A stretch of DNA of 19,619 bases from CAZRIZ01 sp964625885 (GCA_964625885.1 CAZVBM010000014.1:1-19619); one strand, 5' to 3'; shown: positions 1 through 7,717, numbered from the stretch's first letter. Notes: generated from the letters alone by a model not told the origin. A program made the numbers and translations.

Positions 1-435
1 GAGTGGTGGTGCCATCACCGAGTTGACCATAGCTGTTATATCCCCAACAGTAAGCCTGGTTGTTTGAGCCCAGGGCGCAGGTGTGATAGCTACCAGCCGT
101 GATTTGTTGGAGTGTCACGCCACTGGGAATCGCCCCTTGAGCTACGGCGACAGGAGTGGTGCGTTGAGTGGTGGTGCCATCACCGAGTTGACCATAGCTG
201 TTATATCCCCAACAGTAAGCCTGGTTGTTTGAGCCCAGGGCGCAGGTGTGATAGCTACCAGCCGTGATTTGTTGGAGTGTCACGCCACTGGGAATCGCCC
301 CTTGAGCTACGGCGACAGGAGTGGTGCGTTGAGTGGTGGTGCCATCACCGAGTCGACCATAGTAGTTATACCCCCAACAGTAAGCTTGGTTGTTAGAACC
401 CAGGGCGCAGGTGTGATTCCAACCAGCTGTGATTT
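1..435 (-). repeat. 165-bp tandem repeats encoding RCC1 blades
   Basis: Positions 1-165 and 166-330 are identical base for base by reading. A third, diverged copy starts at 331 and fades around 435. The period of 165 bp is 55 codons, so the array stays in frame with the RCC1 protein. The array runs off the left edge, so copy number is unknown. Identity at third codon positions points to recent duplication or gene conversion. Arrays of this kind are prone to assembly collapse. Confidence 0.95.
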
Positions 436-883
436 GAGTAAAGTTTAAAACATTCTCAAAATTAGAGCCTTGTATAATAACCTTATCTCCACCACTAGGT
501 TGACCAATGGTTTGGGAAAGTCTGGTTATAGTTGGATTGGCGGCATTAGCTGTTTGGGGCCTAAATGATTTCTTAAATAGTGGTGATAGAAAGGTTATGA
601 GTATGAGTGAAGCTATGGCTAGCCCCAGCCTTAGAGCTTGGCTTACTTGGTGCTTAGTTTTAATCTTAAAACTCGGATTAATCTTTAAATTGGAGCAAGA
701 AATGAGATCATGGTTTGAGCCTGAGTTGAGATTAGAGCTGGAGCTTAATCTTAAACCAGTCTTTAAGCTAGTTTTAGGTTTAAAACCAGAAAACCTAGAC
801 TTAATACCAAGTCTAAATCCTAACCCAAACTTAGCCTTAAACTTGGGTTGAAACTTAGTTGACTTGCGAGTAACTAATTTCAA
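1..883 (-). CDS. RCC1-repeat surface protein with membrane anchor and IPT/TIG-like segment (partial, C-terminus outside window)
   Basis: This minus-strand frame is open from 883 to the window edge, about 294 codons. Residues 1-85 are strongly basic and low in complexity, with many K/R and repeated F/L/G. Residues 86-103 (LGLAIASLILITFLSPLF) form a membrane or signal segment, and TANAAN at about 111-116 resembles a signal peptidase site. Residues 116-145 (NPTIT, QPSGGDKVIIQGSNF) resemble an IPT/TIG strand. RCC1-type repeats follow from about 150, with the WGxNxxGQLGDGT signature. Each 55-residue repeat carries two cysteines (TCAL and YCWG), which could pair outside the cell. The start is TTG at 881-883: it is the only ATG/GTG/TTG in frame after the upstream stop, and a good ribosome binding site lies 7 nt before it. 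RCC1 blades usually bind proteins; the partner is unknown. Secretion and surface display are inferred. Confidence 0.8.
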   Translation of the reverse strand, partial: MKLVTRKSTKFQPKFKAKFGLGFRLGIKSRFSGFKPKTSLKTGLRLSSSSNLNSGSNHDLISCSNLKINPSFKIKTKHQVSQALRLGLAIASLILITFLSPLFKKSFRPQTANAANPTITRLSQTIGQPSGGDKVIIQGSNFENVLNFTQITAGWNHTCALGSNNQAYCWGYNYYGRLGDGTTTQRTTPVAVAQGAIPSGVTLQQITAGSYHTCALGSNNQAYCWGYNSYGQLGDGTTTQRTTPVAVAQGAIPSGVTLQQITAGSYHTCALGSNNQAYCWGYNSYGQLGDGTTT

Positions 884-890
884 CAGAGAT

Positions 891-900
891 TCCCTTCCCC
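891..900 (-). promoter_or_regulatory. Ribosome binding site deciding the TTG start of the RCC1 protein
   Basis: On the minus strand, GGGGAAGGGA lies 7 nt before TTG at 883-881. No ATG or GTG occurs in frame between the upstream stop and the membrane segment, so this site decides the start. Confidence 0.6.
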
Positions 901-922
901 TAGTTATATTTACACACTACAC

Positions 923-952
923 TTTATAGTTACATCCAATTTAACACGTAAA
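923..952 (-). promoter_or_regulatory. Possible promoter of the RCC1 gene
   Basis: TTTACG (952-947) and TATAAA (928-923) are 18 bp apart, with a predicted start near 916, about 33 nt before the TTG codon. Both boxes are imperfect and the region is AT-rich. Confidence 0.35.
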
Positions 953-959
953 GTAAATA

Positions 960-979
960 AGCACAAGGGCTTTGGTGCT
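960..979 (-). terminator. Weak hairpin after the ftsA-ftsZ-thioredoxin unit
   Basis: AGCAC and GTGCT pair around a partly paired loop. On the minus strand a broken T-rich stretch (TTATTTACTTT) follows. It sits about 35 nt after the stop of the thioredoxin-fold gene, where a terminator would be expected, but the stem is short and bulged. Confidence 0.35.
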
Positions 980-1013
980 GGATTCTTTTGCTGCTTTATT
1001 GTCTAATATAGCC

Positions 1014-1277
1014 TTATGGCTGATTATAATAACTAAGTTCGCTAATACGCGGCAATGGTAAGCCACGCCACATTTCTTGCATAACACCAGAATAATCAAT
1101 TGCTATGATGGTTGGGTACTCAACAATTCCATAGGCCTGGCAAAAGCTAACACCTTCCCTGCTATCGGGATCAAGGGGCTCAATTTCACCGCCAGTTTGA
1201 CGATGGAAATTGTGCAACAACTCCTCTACCGGCCTAGCATGATCACTACGTTCGCGATAAACCACCACTAGTCGCAT
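1014..1277 (-). CDS. Small thioredoxin-fold protein without a CxxC motif
   Basis: This 87-residue protein begins with a beta strand (MRLVVVYRE). Its second half has the thioredoxin-like pattern YGIVEYPTIIAID at about 49-61, where YP would supply the cis-proline before the third strand, followed by a glycine-containing hairpin and a C-terminal helix (RISELSYY). The usual CxxC is absent; the position after the first strand reads RERSDHARPVEELL, and the only cysteine is in FCQAYG. A thiol-disulfide role by the normal mechanism is therefore unlikely, and a binding or scaffold role is possible. It starts 3 nt after the ftsZ stop with no clear ribosome binding site, which suggests translation coupled to ftsZ. 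The fold is inferred from the pattern. Confidence 0.7.
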   Translation of the reverse strand: MRLVVVYRERSDHARPVEELLHNFHRQTGGEIEPLDPDSREGVSFCQAYGIVEYPTIIAIDYSGVMQEMWRGLPLPRISELSYYNQP

Positions 1278-1280
1278 AAA

Positions 1281-2459
1281 CTACTTTTTTTTACGACGGC
1301 GTAAGAAAGCTGGAGTGTCTGATTCGTCGTCATCTGGTGTCACCCAAATATTTGACTCATCGTCACTAGCAAAGTCGGCCTTAATCTGTTCGCGCTCGTC
1401 CTTGTTAAGATCCAGGTCAATTTCAGTCACATCTGGTTCGATAGCTGGTTTTTCTTCCTCAATAGCATCCACAACTGGCGCCTCAATATCGTCATTATAA
1501 TAAGCCGAATCGAAGCCAGTAGCTATCACCGTAATCACCAGCTCATCCTCCATCTCTGGTTTTAGCGTTGCGCCAAAGATAATATTAGCGTCAGGCGCCA
1601 CTGAAGCAGTAATCAAATCGGCCGCTTCTTGAACTTCGCTCATACTCATATCATAACCACCAGTTATGTTGAACAGAACACCCTTGGCGCCATCAATTGA
1701 AACTTCAATCAGTGGCGACTCAATAGCCTGCTTGGCAGCCTCGGTGGCACGATTGTCGCCACTCGCTCGACCGATACCCATCAGAGCTGAGCCAGCATTA
1801 CTCATGATTGCCTTAACGTCCGCAAAGTCAAGATTAATTAAACCATGCTCAGTAATAAGTTCGGAAATACCCTGTACACCCTGGCGCAGAACATCATCGG
1901 CGATCTTGAAAGTCTCCAAAAGTGGCGTGCGACGATCAATTGTCTGAAGTAATCGGTCATTTGGAATAGTAATTAACGTATCTACCTGCCGACGCAATCG
2001 ATCAATTGCCAAATCCGCATTTTGCTTGCGCTTGGCGCCCTCAAAAGAAAATGGTCGAGTCGCTACGCCAACTACTAAGATACCTAATTCACGAGCGACT
2101 TCAGCCACAATTGGACCAGCCCCTGAACCAGTGCCGCCACCAGCACCAATAGTCACAAACACCATATCAGCACCATCGAGCACGTCTTTAATTGCATCGC
2201 GTGACTCGCTGGCAGCCGTCTCGCCCTTGACTGGATCAGCGCCAGCGCCCAAACCATTGGTCGTGCCTTTGCCTAAATGAATCTTCTCATCAGCCAAAGA
2301 GTTATGAAGCGCCTGAGCGTCGGTATTCATAGCAATAAACTGCACACCTTTAAGACCAGCCTCTTTCATACGATTAACAGCCGAGCCGCCGGCGCCGCCA
2401 ACGCCAACAACTTTTATGCTAGCGTAGGTTTCAATTTCTGTTGGTTTTACTTCAGGCAT
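1281..2459 (-). CDS. ftsZ: Cell division protein FtsZ
   Basis: This is the tubulin-like GTPase that builds the division ring. At 392 residues it has normal length. The nucleotide-binding glycine loop VVGVGGAGGSAVNRM is near 17-31, and the tubulin signature GGGTGSG is at 107-113. The catalytic T7 loop is NLDFAD at 209-214. After the globular part comes an acidic linker (about 320-375) and a C-terminal peptide TPAFLRRRKKK, matching the usual PAFLRR tail that binds FtsA and other anchors. The ATG is preceded by GGGAG at 6 nt. It lies 32 nt after ftsA and runs into the thioredoxin-fold gene. Identity is near certain. Confidence 0.98.
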   Translation of the reverse strand: MPEVKPTEIETYASIKVVGVGGAGGSAVNRMKEAGLKGVQFIAMNTDAQALHNSLADEKIHLGKGTTNGLGAGADPVKGETAASESRDAIKDVLDGADMVFVTIGAGGGTGSGAGPIVAEVARELGILVVGVATRPFSFEGAKRKQNADLAIDRLRRQVDTLITIPNDRLLQTIDRRTPLLETFKIADDVLRQGVQGISELITEHGLINLDFADVKAIMSNAGSALMGIGRASGDNRATEAAKQAIESPLIEVSIDGAKGVLFNITGGYDMSMSEVQEAADLITASVAPDANIIFGATLKPEMEDELVITVIATGFDSAYYNDDIEAPVVDAIEEEKPAIEPDVTEIDLDLNKDEREQIKADFASDDESNIWVTPDDDESDTPAFLRRRKKK

Positions 2460-2491
2460 CTTTTTCTCCCATTTACTCTAGTATATCATTT

Positions 2492-3700
2492 TTAGTGGCT
2501 TGATTTAAACATTCCAAATAGCTTAGCAAACAAACCAGATTTATGGCTTTCAGCACCAGCCGATGCCAACTCAGAGCCGTCCATCATCATCAAACCAACG
2601 GCCGCGGCAAAATCAGGTGATTCAACTTTATCGGCCACACCCTTTAAGCCTGTCGGATGCGCCAAGCGAGTAGCTAAACCAAGCTTTTCTTTAGTTAAGT
2701 CGGCTATATTTTTTAGTTTGGCACCGCCACCTACCAAGACTACTCCGCTCGGTAGCTTACCAAGATAACCAGCCTTTTTTAGTTGCGTAGCTATCATCTC
2801 ATAGATCTCGTCCAGTCGCGCCTCAACCACTTCGTCCACCACACTTAAATTAAATTCGTGATTAACTTTATTATGCTTGATTGATACTTGCTTGTCGCGC
2901 GCCGTCTCAATCGCATCAGCATGACTGAGCTTAATAGCCTCTGCCACCTCTGGTGTGGTTTGTAAGCCAATCGCTAGATCATTGGTAAGATTATTTGACC
3001 CAACTGGCAAAACCGAGACAAATCTTAGATCGCCTTCTTCGTATATCGCCATGCCGGTCGTGGCAGCGCCTAAATCTAGCAGCATTACGCCGTTCTCGCG
3101 CTCAGCCTCGGTAAGCACGGCCTGCGCAGCTGCTACGGGCGATGGCGCAATTGAACTAACAGCCAGATTAACAATTTCCGCCACTCGCGTAACATTTTGA
3201 AACTGCGGAGTCATAACCGAAACCACACTCGCTAATATCTCCAGGCGAGAGCCGACCATGCCAATTGGGTCTTTAATATCAGACTGACCATCAAGCGCAT
3301 AGTCGTGCGGCACGATTGACAAAATTGTTCGGTTAGCCGGCACCTTGCCGACTTTGGCAACATCTTCCAGCCTAAATAAATCCTCTTCGGAAACCTCACT
3401 ACCAGAAACAGCTACCATGCCAGATGCTTTAGTCGATAAGATAGTTGAGCCATTGATACTAAAAGCCGCCTGACCGACTTCAACACCACACATACGCTCA
3501 GCTTGCATTAGAGCTTCATCGACCGCCTTGGCTGGCCCATTTAAATCAACGACTGCGCCCTTGCGCATACCAGTTGTTGGCGCTTTGCCAACACCAATAA
3601 TAGAATAATTACCTTCATTGTCTTTTTGTCCGACGACAACTCGTACGCGACTGGTACCAATGTCGATGCCGACCGACAGCCTGGGGTTGTTATTTTGCAT
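2492..3700 (-). CDS. ftsA: Cell division protein FtsA
   Basis: This actin-like ATPase anchors FtsZ to the membrane. It is 402 residues long and begins SVGIDIGTSRVRVVVG, the phosphate-1 motif. The FtsA-specific 1C region follows, with GKAPTTGMRKGAVVDL near 37-52. Later ATPase motifs are LLDLGAATTGMAIY (about 207-220) and VVLVGGGAKLKNI (about 320-332). The C-terminus SGLFAKLFGMFKSS is a short amphipathic helix of the kind used for membrane targeting. It is directly upstream of ftsZ. No FtsQ, FtsW or mur genes accompany the pair here, so the classical dcw cluster is reduced. The ATG has only a distant GGAG (about 12 nt). Confidence 0.97.
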   Translation of the reverse strand: MQNNNPRLSVGIDIGTSRVRVVVGQKDNEGNYSIIGVGKAPTTGMRKGAVVDLNGPAKAVDEALMQAERMCGVEVGQAAFSINGSTILSTKASGMVAVSGSEVSEEDLFRLEDVAKVGKVPANRTILSIVPHDYALDGQSDIKDPIGMVGSRLEILASVVSVMTPQFQNVTRVAEIVNLAVSSIAPSPVAAAQAVLTEAERENGVMLLDLGAATTGMAIYEEGDLRFVSVLPVGSNNLTNDLAIGLQTTPEVAEAIKLSHADAIETARDKQVSIKHNKVNHEFNLSVVDEVVEARLDEIYEMIATQLKKAGYLGKLPSGVVLVGGGAKLKNIADLTKEKLGLATRLAHPTGLKGVADKVESPDFAAAVGLMMMDGSELASAGAESHKSGLFAKLFGMFKSSH

Positions 3701-3737
3701 GCTTTTATTATACTCCGTGTGCTAAGTCTTATCTTGT

Positions 3738-3766
3738 ATTATAGCGCTAAAGGCTATCTTTAACAA
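3738..3766 (-). promoter_or_regulatory. Promoter of ftsA-ftsZ
   Basis: TTGTTA (3766-3761) and a perfect TATAAT (3743-3738) are separated by exactly 17 bp. The predicted start is near 3731, giving a leader of about 30 nt. The -35 box starts right after the map stop codon, so the division genes can be expressed independently of rpsU-yqeY-adk-map. Confidence 0.75.
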
Positions 3767-3767
3767 A

Positions 3768-4523
3768 CTATAATTGTGTTAATATTTCATAACCGTCATC
3801 TAAGACCAGTACAGTATGCTCAAAATGTGCAGCCAGAGAGCCATCAGCCGTCACCACGTCCCAGCCGTTGGGCTGGACTTTAATACGACTACCACCCAAA
3901 GTTGCCATCGGTTCAATCGCCAAGGCATCGCCGACAGACAAAACCGGTCCGGTGCCAGATCGACCATAATTAGGAATGTCTGGCGGCATGTGCATTTCCT
4001 GCCCCACACCATGCCCAATTAGGTCTCGGATTATTCCTAATCTTGACTTGCTTAAAACTTTCTCAATCGCCGACGAGATGTCGCCGACCCTCGCGCCGGC
4101 CTTGACTGCTTCAATGCCGGCATATAGAGCTCGTTCAGTCTGTGCCAATAAAAGTTTTTTTGCACCCCTAGGCTCTTCACCGAGCAACATCGTAAAAGCT
4201 GAATCAACTTTCATATCTCGATAGGTAATCGTCAAATCAAAACCGATTAAATCGCCAACCTCAAACGGCAAATCATTTGGTATCGAGTGGACAATTTGAT
4301 CATTAACCGATATGCAGATGTTGCCAGGAAAATTAACACTTTTATCTTTGTAAGTCGGCTTTGCGCCATGTTTGACTATTTGTTCGCCCACCCACGCATC
4401 AACTGATATGCCAGTCATGCCAGGTGCGACATAATTCTTTAGATCACTTAAAATGGTCGCTAAAATCCGACCACCTTGACGCATTACTTCAATCTGTTCA
4501 GGTGTTTTTTGTGGCTGCAACAT
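3768..4523 (-). CDS. map: Methionine aminopeptidase, type I
   Basis: This enzyme removes the initiator methionine from new proteins after deformylation. The 251-residue protein starts KTPEQIEVMRQGG, as expected for the family. The five metal ligands are visible: D96 (GFDLTIT), D107 (KVDSAF), H171 (IGHGVGQ), E204 (AIEPMA) and E234 (HFEHTVL). The substrate-contacting histidine is H79 in NDQIVHSIPN. There is no N-terminal zinc-finger extension, which is normal for type Ia. It overlaps the end of adk by 26 nt, so translation is probably coupled. map and adk often sit next to secY in ribosomal protein operons; here they are with rpsU instead. Confidence 0.97.
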   Translation of the reverse strand: MLQPQKTPEQIEVMRQGGRILATILSDLKNYVAPGMTGISVDAWVGEQIVKHGAKPTYKDKSVNFPGNICISVNDQIVHSIPNDLPFEVGDLIGFDLTITYRDMKVDSAFTMLLGEEPRGAKKLLLAQTERALYAGIEAVKAGARVGDISSAIEKVLSKSRLGIIRDLIGHGVGQEMHMPPDIPNYGRSGTGPVLSVGDALAIEPMATLGGSRIKVQPNGWDVVTADGSLAAHFEHTVLVLDDGYEILTQL

Positions 4524-5055
4524 TTTCTTTAATAATTTTCATGAGGTTCTTGTGAGTTTGCTCAATCGTACCATTGCCATCAACATAAAAGACCGGCACT
4601 CGCTTTTGCTTAAACCGCTCTATCACCTTAACAGTTTCTTTACGAAAAATATCAAAACGCAGCTTGATTGCCGCTTCGCTAGTATCGTCTACCCGACCAC
4701 GCTCTAATAATCGCTTACGAATTTCTGCCTCTTTTACGTCTATTACCACGACAGCCTCAACCTTATAATCGTCGGAATTGTCAATCAACCAATCGGCTTG
4801 GCTCTTTATGCGCGGATAACCGTCAACTAGTAGTTTTTGGCCTGATTCGGCAGCCATTTCGTAAGCATCAGCTAACGCCCTGTTAGTGACCTTAACATCC
4901 ACCATCTCGCCGCTAGCAACTTGCTTCTGGATCTTCTGGTCGTCAATTGAGCGCAGATAAGCGCCCATACTAAAATGAATCCAGTTCATTTCTTCCGCCA
5001 AAAGCTCTACTTGCGTACTTTTACCAGAGCCAGCAAGGCCAAAAAACAGAATCAT
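4498..5055 (-). CDS. adk: Adenylate kinase, short form
   Basis: This enzyme catalyses AMP + ATP = 2 ADP and keeps the nucleotide pool in balance. At 185 residues it is shorter than the usual bacterial form (about 214). The P-loop GLAGSGKST is at 6-14, the AMP-binding arginine motif DGYPR is near 78-82, and the RxxRxDD-like segment ERGRVDDTSE is near 118-127. The LID domain between these last elements and RFDIF is reduced to a short loop, so the zinc-type LID is absent. The start codon overlaps the yqeY stop as ATGA. The GYPR motif and the pairing with map support Adk over another small NMP kinase. Confidence 0.85.
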   Translation of the reverse strand: MILFFGLAGSGKSTQVELLAEEMNWIHFSMGAYLRSIDDQKIQKQVASGEMVDVKVTNRALADAYEMAAESGQKLLVDGYPRIKSQADWLIDNSDDYKVEAVVVIDVKEAEIRKRLLERGRVDDTSEAAIKLRFDIFRKETVKVIERFKQKRVPVFYVDGNGTIEQTHKNLMKIIKENVAATKNT

Positions 5056-5504
5056 TGGCTTAACTTTTCCTTTACTAACCGAGCTATCACAGCACCGTCA
5101 GCCGCCGAGCCTAACTTAGCCTTAGCTGCGCCGATAATCTTGCCCATATTAGACATAACCGGTTCGATGTCTTGTAAAATAGCATTAATAACCGCTCGTA
5201 TTTCGTCGTCCGACAATTGTTCGGGGAGGTACTTCTCTAAAATAGCCAGCTCAGCCAACTCAGCTTCAGCCAGTTCGCTTCGGTCCGCCTGATGATAAAG
5301 TGCAGCCGCCTCACGACGCTTCTTAACCTCTTTGATAACTATTTGTTCAACTTGCTCGTCAGTTAAGCCAGCCTCGCGCACACCCAAAGCGATCTCTTGA
5401 TTAGAGATCTCGGCTTTTAAGAGCCGCAAAGTGTCACAGGACTGGTGGTCGCCGTTCCTCAAAGCGACTTTCAAATCTTGATTGATTGTCGCCTTTAGAG
5501 CCAT
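5052..5504 (-). CDS. yqeY: YqeY / GatB-domain-like protein
   Basis: This 150-residue helical protein has the family pattern: an N-terminal DLKVALRNGD and TLRLLKAEISNQEI (about 9-37), a middle KRREAAALYHQADRSELAEAE without the run-on, then LEKYLPEQLSDDEI (about 89-102) and a C-terminal NMGKIIGAAKAKL region (about 119-131). The fold resembles the tRNA-binding tail of GatB, so a role with tRNA or amidotransferases has been suggested for the family, but the true function is not settled. The ATG shares one base with the rpsU stop (TAATG) and its stop overlaps adk as ATGA, so the genes are tightly coupled. The rpsU-yqeY pairing is common in bacteria. Confidence 0.93.
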   Translation of the reverse strand: MALKATINQDLKVALRNGDHQSCDTLRLLKAEISNQEIALGVREAGLTDEQVEQIVIKEVKKRREAAALYHQADRSELAEAELAELAILEKYLPEQLSDDEIRAVINAILQDIEPVMSNMGKIIGAAKAKLGSAADGAVIARLVKEKLSQ

Positions 5505-5719
5505 TAGCGTAGCCCGAGCTTAATTTTGTTGAGCTTATCAGTCTTGCGTTGTTTCGAAACGATTGCCTTGGTGCGTCGTTCGGTCTTGGAGATTGGCTTT
5601 TCAAAGCGCATAGTTTCTTTCTTAGTCGACAAAACACCACTTTGCAACACTTTTCGATTGAAGCGACGAATTAGGTTTTCGTTCGCCTCTTTTTCATCTT
5701 TTCTTGTAACTTGTACCAT
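5504..5719 (-). CDS. rpsU: 30S ribosomal protein bS21
   Basis: The 71-residue, very basic protein matches S21: ENLIRRFNRKVLQSGVLS near 14-31, then a lysine/arginine-rich helical tail (TERRTKAIVSKQRK). S21 sits on the small subunit platform near the anti-Shine-Dalgarno sequence and helps initiation. It is the first gene of the rpsU-yqeY-adk-map unit. The -10 box lies only 8 nt before the ATG and there is no ribosome binding site, so the mRNA may be leaderless. Confidence 0.95.
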   Translation of the reverse strand: MVQVTRKDEKEANENLIRRFNRKVLQSGVLSTKKETMRFEKPISKTERRTKAIVSKQRKTDKLNKIKLGLR

Positions 5720-5727
5720 ATCTCGTT

Positions 5728-5756
5728 ATTTTACTAGATAAAATCGTTTTTGACAA
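5728..5756 (-). promoter_or_regulatory. Promoter of rpsU operon, predicted leaderless
   Basis: TTGTCA (5756-5751), a 17-bp spacer and TAAAAT (5733-5728) form a good promoter. Only 8 nt (AACGAGAT) separate the -10 box from the rpsU ATG, so the predicted RNA start is at or within 2 nt of the start codon. Confidence 0.7.
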
Positions 5757-5774
5757 CCGAAAAGGCAATAAAAC

Positions 5775-7415
5775 TCAGAACGTAGCCAAACTTATCAAGC
5801 GCCCCTCAACCAACTGACGCCCCTGCCACTCGTTTAACATGAGATTAAAAACAACACTTACTGAGTCTCCATCTCTGATATCAGCATGGTCATCTGCCAG
5901 GCCGAAACCAATAAATTCCATAGAATTACCTTGCTCATCGACAAGGTTAAGCTTGAGATGATTAGCCTCGCGACCCAGCCTCTGCACTCGCTTAACTCGC
6001 AAATCATGAACTTCGAAGATTGGTTCAGGATTACCAACGCCAAATGGCGCCATTTGCCATACTCTCTGATAGAGTCCTAATGTGAACAAACGCAAATCTG
6101 GCAAACTAACGTCAAGCTTTGGCTGTAAAAAATGCAGCTGGTTGGCTAATCCCTGATTCTTATAAAATGTATTTATTCGCTCAGCAAACTCTGGCAAATG
6201 CCTAGTCTCCATAGTCACCCCACCTGCGGCTGCATGGCCACCGCCCTTCTCGATGATATCGGACACGGATTGAATTGCGGCAGCAATAGAAAAGCCCCCA
6301 AAGCTTCGGGCCGAGCCCTTGCTAATCCCATCTTTGCTCTGCAAAACGAACACCGGCTTACAAAATCGCTCCATAATCTTTGAAGCAACAATACCAACCA
6401 CACCCTCATGCCAATCTTGCCCACTCAGCACTAAGACATCGTCGTTACTAACCTCAGCTTGACTAAATGCCTCTTGATAAATCTTTTCTTGTAGAGCTCT
6501 GCGCTTTTGATTTAGATATTCTAACCGCTCGGCCGCGTCCTTAGCGGCAGTAATACTATCGGCTATTAAAACTTTCAGCGCCAACTCAGCACTACCTAGC
6601 CGCCCAGCAGCATTGAATCTCGGCCCTAAACCAAAGGCAACCGCATCAGCCGTAATATTGCTGGTTGCTAAGCCGCTAAGATTGAATAAATATTTTATTC
6701 CAGGTCGGCGAGTTTTTTCTATTACCTTCAGTCCATATTTTACCAATATTCGGTTCTCGTTTGTCAGCGGCATCAAGTCAGCCACTGTACCAATAGTTAC
6801 TAAATCAAGCAGCCATTTCTCCTGCCCCAACGGCAACGTACCTAGCTTTTTTTGCAGAGCCCTAATCAAGTTAAAGGCTACGCCCACACCAGACAGGTGC
6901 AGATTTGGGTATTCGTTGTTGGAGCGATTAGGATTAATTACAGCCACGGCCGCGGGCAGATTCTCACCAATCTGATGGTGATCTGTCACGATCACATCTA
7001 TACCACGCTGGTTGGCCAAAATGATTTCAGCATGATTAGTACTGCCGCAATCTACGGTCAAGATTATATCTGGCACTGGACTGAGCTCCTTGATTACTGA
7101 CGCATTCATGCCGTAACCTTCGGTAAAACGATTAGGCAAGTGATACGAAACATTCCTAAAGCCCAACCGAGCCAAGCCATCAAGTAGCAATGCTGTCGCT
7201 GTCACACCATCAGAATCGTAATCACCATAAATCAAAATTGATTCTTGTTTGCGCCAGGCCGCCTCTAGCCGTTCAGCTGCCTTTGCCATATCAGGCAAGG
7301 CCAGTGGATCCGCCTCTTCAACGGTGGCATATTTTGGTTGCAGGAAATCTGCCCGCCGATCAGGAGAAATCTGACGATTACTTAAGAGTAGATCAATTAA
7401 TTCAGCCTCGTCCAC
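5775..7415 (-). CDS. recJ: Single-stranded-DNA exonuclease RecJ
   Basis: RecJ degrades single-stranded DNA 5' to 3' in repair and recombination. The 546-residue protein carries the DHH phosphoesterase motifs: YGDYDSDG (about 63-70), VDCGST (121-126) and TDHH (144-147). The DHHA1 motif GGGHAAAGG is near 390-400. A C-terminal OB-like domain follows, with MAPFGVGNPEPIF near 455-467. The start is GTG at 7415, 5 nt after the winged-helix gene stop, so the two are cotranscribed. No upstream in-frame start is better placed. Confidence 0.95.
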   Translation of the reverse strand: MDEAELIDLLLSNRQISPDRRADFLQPKYATVEEADPLALPDMAKAAERLEAAWRKQESILIYGDYDSDGVTATALLLDGLARLGFRNVSYHLPNRFTEGYGMNASVIKELSPVPDIILTVDCGSTNHAEIILANQRGIDVIVTDHHQIGENLPAAVAVINPNRSNNEYPNLHLSGVGVAFNLIRALQKKLGTLPLGQEKWLLDLVTIGTVADLMPLTNENRILVKYGLKVIEKTRRPGIKYLFNLSGLATSNITADAVAFGLGPRFNAAGRLGSAELALKVLIADSITAAKDAAERLEYLNQKRRALQEKIYQEAFSQAEVSNDDVLVLSGQDWHEGVVGIVASKIMERFCKPVFVLQSKDGISKGSARSFGGFSIAAAIQSVSDIIEKGGGHAAAGGVTMETRHLPEFAERINTFYKNQGLANQLHFLQPKLDVSLPDLRLFTLGLYQRVWQMAPFGVGNPEPIFEVHDLRVKRVQRLGREANHLKLNLVDEQGNSMEFIGFGLADDHADIRDGDSVSVVFNLMLNEWQGRQLVEGRLISLATF

Positions 7416-7420
7416 GCTGA

Positions 7421-7717
7421 CTAACTTTTCTTGGAGGCTCTTTTCTTGGCGGCATGTTGCTGAGTCTTGATTACAATACCCTGCAACTCTTTAAAGATCA
7501 GAAACTGCTTGTTGGCCGAATACATCCTTGAGTTGCCCTTACGTTCGCAGCGCAGAAAGCCAACGTTCTCTAATTTCTTTAGCTCGCGCTGAATGTTGCC
7601 AGGATCTTCCTTGATAAGCTTAGCTAAGCCCCGCACATGGGTCCGAAAATCAGGATATTTTGCATAGACCACCACAATCTTGCGGCGCACTCTTGATGTT
7701 ATAAACACGTCTAGCAT
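7421..7717 (-). CDS. Small winged-helix transcriptional regulator
   Basis: This 98-residue protein has the pattern of ArsR/TrmB-like winged helices. A first helix (SRVRRKIVVVYAKYPD, about 8-23) leads to the helix-turn-helix VRGLAKLIKEDPGNIQREL (about 28-46) and LEKLENVGFL-type recognition end, here KLENVGFLRCERKG (about 48-61), followed by the wing SRMYSANKQFLIFKEL. The tail is rich in lysine. There is no cysteine metal site and no sensor domain, so the signal, if any, is unknown. It precedes recJ by 5 nt and has AAGGAAAGGG as ribosome binding site. Autoregulation is a guess; no operator is visible. Confidence 0.8.
   Translation of the reverse strand: MLDVFITSRVRRKIVVVYAKYPDFRTHVRGLAKLIKEDPGNIQRELKKLENVGFLRCERKGNSRMYSANKQFLIFKELQGIVIKTQQHAAKKRASKKS

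Noticed and set aside
1..435. CRISPR-like array
   Set aside because: The repeats are 165 bp, contiguous, coding and have no spacers.
248..448. A plus-strand frame through the repeats
   Set aside because: It reads antisense through the RCC1 repeats and gives no recognisable protein.
507..851. A plus-strand reading frame of 114 codons, rich in Leu/Lys/Asn/Pro
   Set aside because: It is antisense to the low-complexity N-terminus of the RCC1 protein. The minus-strand frame continues through a membrane segment and IPT/RCC1 domains and has a ribosome binding site; the plus frame has none.
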